From: Pseudomonadota bacterium
Lineage (GTDB): Bacteria > Pseudomonadota > Gammaproteobacteria > Burkholderiales > Burkholderiaceae_A
Assembly (NCBI GenBank): GCA_002684875.1
Contig: NYVY01000066.1
Location: 6,964-17,689, forward strand
DNA: 10,726 nucleotides
Direction: 5' to 3'
Part shown: positions 1-5,230 of the stretch, piece after piece
How positions within the stretch are numbered: position 1 is the first letter of the stretch
How the letters are laid out: each line of letters starts with the position of its first letter
Notes under the pieces: generated by a model
The model's database searches: none
What the model was told of the DNA's origin: nothing
The model's input: only the letters and a program-made list of their open reading frames with translations
Made by a program: the position numbers and the translations under genes

Positions 1-111
1 GAGAGAAGGTTAATTACTTACTTTACAAACCCAATAGTCAGGGGTCTAGATAGTGCATTAAAGGAACCAAATTAGCGATAATTACAAATTAATTAAGCGG
101 GAGGTCAAAAA

Positions 112-993
112 ATGTCTTTTGAAAACCAAGTGGACGCAATTGGAGAAGTAGCTGGACAGGCTTTCAATGCTGCGATCGATGGGGGAGCAGACCCAGGTGT
201 AGCCTTTGAGGCAGCTGGTGAAGCTGCAAGAGGGGCTGCTGAGGAAATGGGTGTTCCTATGGAAATGTTCGAGCCAGTAATGGCTGATGCAACTGAGCAA
301 TTTGAGGCTGCAATGAACGATGGACTGGGGCCCCAAGAGGCCTTCAACAATATAGACGTGGGAGGGCCAGATATTGATCCTGTTGGAGAAGCTGCTCATG
401 CAGCTTTTGAGGAAGCAATTGAAGGTGGAGCAGATCCGGCAGCAGCTTTCGAGGCAGCAACTGAAGCAGCGCGTGAAGTAGCTGGGGATGCTGGAATTCC
501 GATGGGTGAATTTGAGACTATAGCAAACGGGATGCAGGAAGAGTTTATGGAAGCGTGCGAGGGCGGTATGGATCCCATGGAAGCTTTTGGAAGTTTGGAG
601 CCACCTGGCATTGAGGGCGGTATGATGACAATGGGCCCTGGTGGAGCCGATGGATATCCTCCAGGAGACATGGGTGGAATGTTTGATGGTGCTCCTCCGC
701 CACCCCCCGGGGAGGGTGATATGCCTCCCCCTCCGCCTGGTATGGAAGGTATGGATGGGCCAATGGGTCCCCCACCCACAGCAGACATGGATGGTGATGG
801 AATGCCTCCCCCAGTCCCAGGTATGGACCAAGCTTTTGACCAAGCAATGTCAGATTCTGAGCATGAACATCATCAGGAGGCGCCTGCTGGGCCCCCTCCA
901 GGAGGCCCTGATGGACCACCTCCAGATACTGGGCCTCAAGTTGATACAGGGCCAGACATGCCTCCGCCTGATGATCCTTCAACTATGGCTTAG
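112..993 (+). CDS. Acidic, lysine-free repeat protein with Pro/Gly/Met-rich tail, function unknown
   Basis: I do not recognise this 293-residue protein. Residues 10-161 are two copies of a helical-looking Ala/Glu-rich unit with an exact 81-residue period; each copy holds two versions of a motif of the form F-x-x-A-x5-P-x-x-A-F (starting near residues 17, 63, 98 and 144). Residues 163-293 are low complexity: runs of five prolines, GDM/GMxG patches and a His/Glu patch near 249-255. There is no lysine or tryptophan, only two arginines (40 and 121), one cysteine (149) and about 26 methionines, so the protein is strongly acidic. No signal peptide or membrane helix is visible, so it is probably cytoplasmic unless exported by an unrecognised route. 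The start is supported by GGGAGGT at 99-105. It looks monocistronic, with its own terminator. The higher GC here follows from Gly/Pro/Ala codons and does not by itself indicate transfer. The CDS is confident; the function is open (scaffold, ion or metal buffer and matrix protein are all guesses). Confidence 0.88.
   Translation: MSFENQVDAIGEVAGQAFNAAIDGGADPGVAFEAAGEAARGAAEEMGVPMEMFEPVMADATEQFEAAMNDGLGPQEAFNNIDVGGPDIDPVGEAAHAAFEEAIEGGADPAAAFEAATEAAREVAGDAGIPMGEFETIANGMQEEFMEACEGGMDPMEAFGSLEPPGIEGGMMTMGPGGADGYPPGDMGGMFDGAPPPPPGEGDMPPPPPGMEGMDGPMGPPPTADMDGDGMPPPVPGMDQAFDQAMSDSEHEHHQEAPAGPPPGGPDGPPPDTGPQVDTGPDMPPPDDPSTMA
139..594 (+). repeat. Two in-frame tandem repeats (81-residue period) in the acidic protein
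   Basis: Codons for residues about 10-80 and 91-161 encode matching units. Both share the order GE-x-A, AF-x-x-AI-(D/E)-GGADP, AFEAA-x-EAAR, (V/I)PM-x-x-F, (Q/E)-F-x-(A/E)-A, P-x-EAF. The offset is exactly 81 residues (243 bp) at both internal motifs (17 to 98, 63 to 144). Synonymous positions and several residues differ, so the duplication is old and not a recent slippage product. Confidence 0.85.
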
Positions 994-1005
994 TCTGTTG
1001 TATAC

Positions 1006-1047
1006 AAAAAACTGCCTTCACTTTTTTCTAGAAGGCAGTTTTTTTTT
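1006..1047 (+). terminator. Strong intrinsic terminator after the acidic protein gene
   Basis: The perfect stem CTGCCTTC (1012-1019) / GAAGGCAG (1031-1038) is extended by six A before it and nine T after it (1039-1047), around an 11-nt loop. It begins 12 bp after the stop codon. The A-run on the 5' side means it could also work in the reverse direction. Confidence 0.93.
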
Positions 1048-1385
1048 GGCTAGTACTATTGGTGCTGGCGGGTATTGATTTTGGTTTAATCAAATTGGTA
1101 AATCAGTTCTGATAGTAAGTCGGATTGAAAATATTAGAGTTCAAGTACCGAAAAAAAGATATAGCGCGTTTGTAAAAGTAATAGTCAAGGTACTGAAAGT
1201 TTCTTTGAGGAAATGAGCTAATTTGCAAAAGCGCCAGTTTTGGCTGCAAAAAGCAAAATCATGGATAAACAGCATTAATTTAGGAGGTAAAGGTAAAAGG
1301 AAGTAAAAACAAAAAAAACTTTTCTGGAGTTGAAAAAATGGATTAAATAACGATAATTAAATTGCTTTAACGACGGACCCTTAAT
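1048..1385. other. Gene-free stretch between convergent genes
   Basis: I see no credible coding region in these 338 bases. Two things stand out. One is a hairpin at 1222-1250: TTTGCA pairs with TGCAAA and encloses GCCA-GTTT-TGGC, with a five-base bulge on the 5' side. The other is an orphan Shine-Dalgarno-like AGGAGG at 1282-1287 with no start codon at usable distance. Downstream, TCTGGAG precedes only tiny frames (a six-codon TTG frame at 1330 and an ATG-GAT-TAA at 1338). This could be decayed sequence, the end of an untranslated transcript or a small RNA locus; nothing seen decides between them. Confidence 0.5.
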
Positions 1386-1652
1386 TTATTTTGAAGGTTG
1401 CTTATATTGTGCTTTGCAATATGACCTTTTTATCGAACCGTTGCGTAAAGCAAGGTGTTTTGTTTTCCTACCAGATAGTCTTTTTCTCCATGCTTTAAAA
1501 CTTCCAGGTTTTAAAGAGTTACGCATCAACCGAATAATTTGACCCTCCGTTATACGAAATTCTTTTTTTATGGCATCCAGTGGAGTTCTGTCTTCCCAAG
1601 CCATTTCAATTAAACGGTCAATGTCGTCTTTTTTATTAATAACCTTCTCCAA
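1386..1652 (-). CDS. DUF2805 / TIGR03643 family small basic protein
   Basis: This 88-residue protein matches the DUF2805 (TIGR03643) pattern as I remember it: IDRLIEMAWEDRTP at 11-24, a helix-turn-helix-like stretch ITEGQIIRLMR at 34-44, then LKPGSFKAWRKR (47-58) and SGRKTKH (60-66), ending in a basic tail. The biochemical role of the family is not known to me. The helix-turn-helix look and high Arg/Lys content suggest nucleic-acid binding, which is inference. The start must be the TTG at 1652: it is the only usual start codon between the upstream in-frame stop and the conserved segment. No Shine-Dalgarno precedes it, and the only such sequence (GGAGAAGG) lies just inside the reading frame. 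It is transcribed divergently from the TerB-like gene, 123 bp away. Confidence 0.85.
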   Translation of the reverse strand: MEKVINKKDDIDRLIEMAWEDRTPLDAIKKEFRITEGQIIRLMRNSLKPGSFKAWRKRLSGRKTKHLALRNGSIKRSYCKAQYKQPSK

Positions 1653-1775
1653 GATAATACGTAATTGTACGTCGATAATTTTGAAAAGTTAAAAATTTCG
1701 TTAAGGGGATAGTAATTTATACTTTTCTAAGCTATCTTTAATAGGTTTAAACAAGGGAAGCTAGGAGGCTATCTA

Positions 1776-2174
1776 ATGGGAGAAGAGGTAATAACACTTG
1801 ATACTCGATTGGTAATGGCTGCGAGCCTAATATACATGTCCTCAATAGACGGAACGATTGCACAACAGGAATGGGGTCAATTGAAGACTGTTGTTGGAGG
1901 CGATGACGATTTGCTTGAGGCAGGCCTTGATTATGTTAGAGACACCCCTCTTGATAAATTTTTGGCTGACGCGCCTGCTCTACTTAATAGGGACCAGAGG
2001 AAATGTATTCTCTTAAACGTTTATGATTCATTGTTATCTGACGGCACTATTGAACCAGAAGAAGAAAGTCTTTTTGATAAATTCTTAGAAAAGTTCGAAT
2101 TTACAAGAGAAAGCATAAAGAATGAGTTAGATGCCTTGTTTGTCAAAAACAATACGAAAGTTATAGGAATTTAG
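1776..2174 (+). CDS. TerB-like (tellurite resistance TerB family) protein
   Basis: The 132-residue, all-helical, acidic protein carries the two symmetric acidic motifs of the TerB fold: D25-G-T-I with Q31-E32, and D84 with S88-D89-G-T-I followed by E95-E-E. In TerB-like proteins these residues lie at a metal-binding site, and family members take part in stress responses and membrane-associated complexes; they are not limited to tellurite. No signal peptide or membrane helix is present, so it is probably cytosolic. AGGAGG at 1763-1768 is seven bases from the ATG. The NhaD gene follows on the same strand 69 bp later with no clear terminator between, so co-transcription is possible. No other ter genes are visible here, so the family name should not be read as a phenotype. 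Confidence 0.78.
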   Translation: MGEEVITLDTRLVMAASLIYMSSIDGTIAQQEWGQLKTVVGGDDDLLEAGLDYVRDTPLDKFLADAPALLNRDQRKCILLNVYDSLLSDGTIEPEEESLFDKFLEKFEFTRESIKNELDALFVKNNTKVIGI

Positions 2175-2229
2175 AGGTTAAGTCTTAGCGGACTAGTTCC
2201 AATAAATTAAAAAAATTTTATAAAACATT

Positions 2230-2235
2230 AGGAGG
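2230..2235 (+). promoter_or_regulatory. Ribosome binding site that decides the NhaD start
   Basis: AGGAGG sits two bases before an in-frame TTG (2238) but eight bases before an in-frame GTG (2244). The eight-base spacing is normal and the two-base spacing is not, so GTG at 2244 is preferred. Confidence 0.8.
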
Positions 2236-2243
2236 TTTTGCTC

Positions 2244-3536
2244 GTGATAATTGCCCTTTCTGCCATATTTCTTCTGTCTTACGCAGCGATAGCTTTAGAG
2301 CACCCCCTGCATGTAAATAAATCAGCAACGGCTCTGATTGGAGCGGGCCTTCTTTGGACTGTTTATGTTTTATTTAGCGGCGGTGATGTTCATACCATGG
2401 TTCATACAGAGTTGGGCCATACACTAGTAGAAGTTGGGCAAATTGTTTTCTTCCTTATGGGGGCTATGACTATCGTTGAGTTGATTGATATTCATAACGG
2501 ATTCGACATAATTACGAAAAGGATCAAGACAACAAAGTCATCTACCCTTCTCATTCAAATTGGTACGGCAACTTTTTTTCTGAGTGCTGTTCTGGATAAT
2601 CTTGCGACCACTATCGTTATGTGCTCCTTAATTTCAAAAATTTTAGGTAAGAAAGAGGACCGATTGTTATTTGCTGGTCTCATTGTAATTTGTGCTAATG
2701 CTGGTGGCGCTTGGTCTCCAATAGGAGATGTAACCACTACTATGCTTTGGGTAGCTGATAAAATATCAGCGGTGACCGTAATATACCAAGTGTTCATTCC
2801 TTCAATAGTTGCTGCGGTTATTCCAATATATTTTGTTTCAAACTCTCTAAAAGGGCAGAGTGTTGAACCGCCAAAGACTGACGTTGGTATAGCTAGGCAT
2901 GCCGAAACTTCTGAAAGGGAGAGAAATATAATATTTTATTGTGGAATCGGTGCGCTTGTTGGAGTGCCAATTTTCAAAACGATTACCCATCTTCCACCTT
3001 TCTTAGGTGTTATGTTTGGCTTGGGGTTTTTATGGCTAATTACCGATTTGTTACACAAAGAAAAGAAAGAGTCCGAAAAGGCTCAATTCTCATTGGCTCG
3101 GGCCTTGTCAAAAATTGATATGAGTTCGATAATATTTTTTATAGGAATATTGTTGGCAGTTGCTACGCTAGAGCACAGCAAAATTCTGCCTGAGTTAGCT
3201 AAATGGCTGGATGAAACGCTTGGAAATACGACAGCGGTGGTAATGCTTATTGGGTTAATGAGTTCACTGGTAGATAATGTTCCGATGGTCGCTGCTTCGA
3301 TAAAAATGTTTCCAATGGAGTTGCACCCAAAAGATAGTTACCTATGGCAATTTCTTGCATTCTGTGCGGGAACTGGTGGTTCAATATTAATCATAGGTTC
3401 AGCTGCTGGACTCGCAGCGATGGGCATGCAAAAAATAAATTTCTTTTGGTATGTAAAAAAAATCAGTTTGTTAGCGCTTGTTGGATATATTGCTGGGGCT
3501 TTAACCTACGTAGCAATGTCTAATTTGTACTATTAA
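2244..3536 (+). CDS. nhaD: NhaD-type Na+/H+ antiporter
   Basis: The product is a multi-spanning inner-membrane protein of about 430 residues that should expel Na+ (or Li+) in exchange for H+, serving pH and salt homeostasis. Conserved NhaD features are in place, numbered from the GTG start: the ion-site segment VLDNLATT near 116-123, the glycine-rich NAGGAWSPIGDVTT near 152-165, the second-half counterpart VDNVPM near 343-348, and CAGTGGS near 374-380. The two Asp-Asn pairs lie in the two halves expected from the inverted-repeat fold of the IT superfamily. A hydrophilic loop near 200-228 and a Lys/Glu-rich loop near 271-280 separate helix groups. Length is normal for the family. It lies downstream of the TerB-like gene in a possible operon. 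The alternative TTG start at 2238 would add two residues only. Confidence 0.93.
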   Translation: MIIALSAIFLLSYAAIALEHPLHVNKSATALIGAGLLWTVYVLFSGGDVHTMVHTELGHTLVEVGQIVFFLMGAMTIVELIDIHNGFDIITKRIKTTKSSTLLIQIGTATFFLSAVLDNLATTIVMCSLISKILGKKEDRLLFAGLIVICANAGGAWSPIGDVTTTMLWVADKISAVTVIYQVFIPSIVAAVIPIYFVSNSLKGQSVEPPKTDVGIARHAETSERERNIIFYCGIGALVGVPIFKTITHLPPFLGVMFGLGFLWLITDLLHKEKKESEKAQFSLARALSKIDMSSIIFFIGILLAVATLEHSKILPELAKWLDETLGNTTAVVMLIGLMSSLVDNVPMVAASIKMFPMELHPKDSYLWQFLAFCAGTGGSILIIGSAAGLAAMGMQKINFFWYVKKISLLALVGYIAGALTYVAMSNLYY

Positions 3537-3548
3537 ATTAATGCTTTA

Positions 3549-3581
3549 TGGCTGGGTTAGGTGTATGCAGCTACTTTTTTT
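3549..3581 (+). terminator. Possible weak terminator after nhaD
   Basis: TGGCTG (3549-3554) can pair with CAGCTA (3568-3573) through six pairs, one a G-U wobble, around a 13-nt loop, followed by C and seven T. It starts 12 bp after the nhaD stop and overlaps the end of the opposing small gene. The stem is short, so this is tentative. Confidence 0.35.
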
Positions 3582-3753
3582 GCTTCTCGATTCTGTATTC
3601 GCACGTCGGCAAGTGATTAGATAGTTTGCCAGCAATAGTAACAGTATCCATCCCGCAGTAAGCGCATTTATACTTGTAAAGTTCGTTTGGGAGCTTTACT
3701 TGGGGGTAATCAATATGAAACCGATGATTGTGAATTTTATAAAAGTCGGACAT
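3571..3753 (-). CDS. Small putative zinc-finger protein (C2HC pattern)
   Basis: This 60-residue frame has no family I can name. Its centre reads C30-x2-C33-x13-H47-x3-C51, a plausible single zinc site, with flanking basic and aromatic residues and a lysine-rich C-terminus (EKQKK). Such small C2HC proteins often bind nucleic acid or protein partners; here that is inference. The regular placement of Cys and His argues for a real gene, as does the way it fills the space between nhaD and the ZIP-like gene without overlapping either. Against it, no good Shine-Dalgarno precedes the ATG. The gene converges on nhaD (34 bp between stops) and diverges from the ZIP-cNMP gene (84 bp between starts). Confidence 0.6.
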   Translation of the reverse strand: MSDFYKIHNHRFHIDYPQVKLPNELYKYKCAYCGMDTVTIAGKLSNHLPTCEYRIEKQKK

Positions 3754-3781
3754 TTGAGAACTTTTATTTGAGTATTTTTAA

Positions 3782-3810
3782 TTGTTATTGGTCGTACTTA
3801 TTATTATAAG
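3782..3810 (+). promoter_or_regulatory. Candidate sigma70-type promoter for the ZIP-cNMP gene
   Basis: TTGTTA (3782-3787) and TATAAG (3805-3810) are separated by 17 bases, matching the -35 and -10 consensus at 4/6 and 5/6 positions. The start codon is 27 bases downstream. In an AT-rich gap such matches occur by chance, so confidence is limited. Confidence 0.4.
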
Positions 3811-3837
3811 CAAATATTTTTAAAGGAGTGGGGTGTT

Positions 3838-5214
3838 ATGGAAGGATATGTTTTTTGGGCAGGGATGGTCGGAGTTATTGCCTCAATATCTCTTTTACTC
3901 GGGTCGGCAGTCGGTATTTTTTTCCGAATTTCGTCTACGACAATTGGTTTACTAGCTGCGTTTGGGGCTGGAGCCCTTCTATCTGCTTTAGCCATTGAGC
4001 TAGTTGCTCCTACTATTTCTGAATTGGCTACTGCTAATGACGCTGCGCAAAGACTAGAAGCAGAACATCATTTCTTTTTATTAATTTTGGGAGCTGTTAT
4101 CGGGGGGTTGCTTTTTGTACTGTTAGACCAACTAATAAATCAAAAAGGCGGTTATCTAAGAAAAACGGCCTATATCATATCAAAGGCAGCAGTTGACAAA
4201 GAAAGGTTTTTTAAGAAAGCAATGAAAGATGTTGCTGATGTTCCTTTGTTTTACAAGTTAGACCCAGAAGATATGAGTATTATTATTGGACATTTAAAGC
4301 CTCGCTTTCTTCATAAGGGAGACATTGTTTACACACGGGGAGATACGCCAGAGTCCATGTACGTGATTAGGAGTGGTTCATTAAAAGTAGACAGCCCCGA
4401 CCATCCAGATTTAGTCTTAGGCAAAGGCGAAATAGTTGGTGAAATGTCACTTTTGAACAAGGTAAATAGAACAGCTGACTGTACTGCAGAAGATGAAACA
4501 GAGCTATTAGTGCTATCCGCTGAAGATTTTCACATGTTACGTGAAAAAATACCGGAGTTTGATGGTGAGTTGAGAAACATGGCGAAGGAAAGATTCGAGG
4601 AAAATATTACCCACGTTGAGAAAGACGCTGATGAAAGAGCCAAATGGGCAGAGCTTGCAATGGATGCTGTCCACCACGGTGATACGGGAGATTTGCCTAC
4701 AAGAGCGGATTTACAAAAACAATACAACTCTCATGGTAATGCAGCTTTTGCGATTTGGTTAGGCATCATGCTTGATGCCATTCCTGAGAGCTTTGTTTTG
4801 GGAATAGCTGTTTTGACGTTAGTCTCAGCTAGTGTTGCAGCTAGTGTTGAACCCAGTTTTTTGGATGTTCTTCCATACACTTTTATTGCTGGATTATTTT
4901 TATCTAACTTTCCCGAGGCGTTATCAAGTTCGGCGCAGATGAAAAAGGAGGGCATGCAAATATGGAAAATACTGTCCCTTTGGGGGTCACTAGTTATACT
5001 GACAGCTGTCGGAGCTGCTATAGGCGCCTTTATAGGTGATGGGGTTTCTCACTCTACCTTAGTGGTAGTTGAAGGTTTAGCAGCCGGTGCAATGTTGACG
5101 ATGATTTGCGCGGCGATGTTACCAGAAGCAGCACATTTAGCTGATAACAATTTGGTTGGGTTAGCTACGCTTGCTGGATTTCTAGCCTCTGTGTTATTCA
5201 AATTGTTGGAGTGA
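3838..5214 (+). CDS. ZIP-like metal transporter with inserted cyclic-nucleotide-binding domain
   Basis: The 458-residue product looks like an eight-helix ZIP-type membrane protein whose variable cytosolic loop between helices 3 and 4 is replaced by a cNMP-binding domain. Helices 1-3 lie near 5-29, 34-58 and 80-100. The cNMP domain spans about 135-245, with FLHKGDIVYTRGD (157-169), MYVIRSGSLKV (174-184) and the phosphate-cassette-like GEMSLLNKVNRTAD (201-214), which keeps Glu202 and Arg211. A charged linker (245-298) leads to helices near 303-332, 342-362, 375-400, 405-430 and 435-457. ZIP helices 4 and 5 normally carry HNxPEG-like and HExPHE-like metal motifs; here the equivalents are D313-A-I-P-E317-S and N357-F-P-E360-A, so the Pro-Glu pairs survive but the histidines do not. 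The likely role is metal-ion transport, or sensing, gated by a nucleotide; ligand and metal are unknown. AAGGAG at 3823-3828 supports the ATG. Confidence 0.78.
   Translation: MEGYVFWAGMVGVIASISLLLGSAVGIFFRISSTTIGLLAAFGAGALLSALAIELVAPTISELATANDAAQRLEAEHHFFLLILGAVIGGLLFVLLDQLINQKGGYLRKTAYIISKAAVDKERFFKKAMKDVADVPLFYKLDPEDMSIIIGHLKPRFLHKGDIVYTRGDTPESMYVIRSGSLKVDSPDHPDLVLGKGEIVGEMSLLNKVNRTADCTAEDETELLVLSAEDFHMLREKIPEFDGELRNMAKERFEENITHVEKDADERAKWAELAMDAVHHGDTGDLPTRADLQKQYNSHGNAAFAIWLGIMLDAIPESFVLGIAVLTLVSASVAASVEPSFLDVLPYTFIAGLFLSNFPEALSSSAQMKKEGMQIWKILSLWGSLVILTAVGAAIGAFIGDGVSHSTLVVVEGLAAGAMLTMICAAMLPEAAHLADNNLVGLATLAGFLASVLFKLLE
4826..4849 (+). repeat. Perfect 12-bp tandem duplication inside the ZIP-cNMP gene
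   Basis: CAGCTAGTGTTG occurs twice in direct succession. Being a multiple of three it keeps the frame and yields an ASVA-ASVE stretch (residues 331-338) at the outer end of predicted helix 4. It may reflect replication slippage. Confidence 0.9.
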
Positions 5215-5230
5215 AATTATGTGCTCTTAA

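Noticed and set aside
82..843. A 253-codon open frame on the minus strand opposite the acidic protein gene
   Set aside because: It is antisense to a well-supported gene with its own ribosome binding site and terminator; the Gly/Pro/Ala-rich codons keep stop codons out of other frames. The translation is rich in His, Ser and Cys with no recognisable domain.
396..1078. Further overlapping frames on both strands (396-788 and 545-982 minus, 641-1078 plus)
   Set aside because: Same composition effect; none has a convincing ribosome binding site and the plus-strand one runs through the terminator.
1330..1350. Tiny frames after TCTGGAG: a six-codon TTG frame and ATG-GAT-TAA
   Set aside because: Too short to support as genes without evidence of a regulated downstream gene on that strand; the next gene is on the other strand.
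3804..3995. Minus-strand frame of 63 codons over the start of the ZIP-cNMP gene
   Set aside because: It overlaps the well-supported start, ribosome binding site and first helices of the plus-strand gene.
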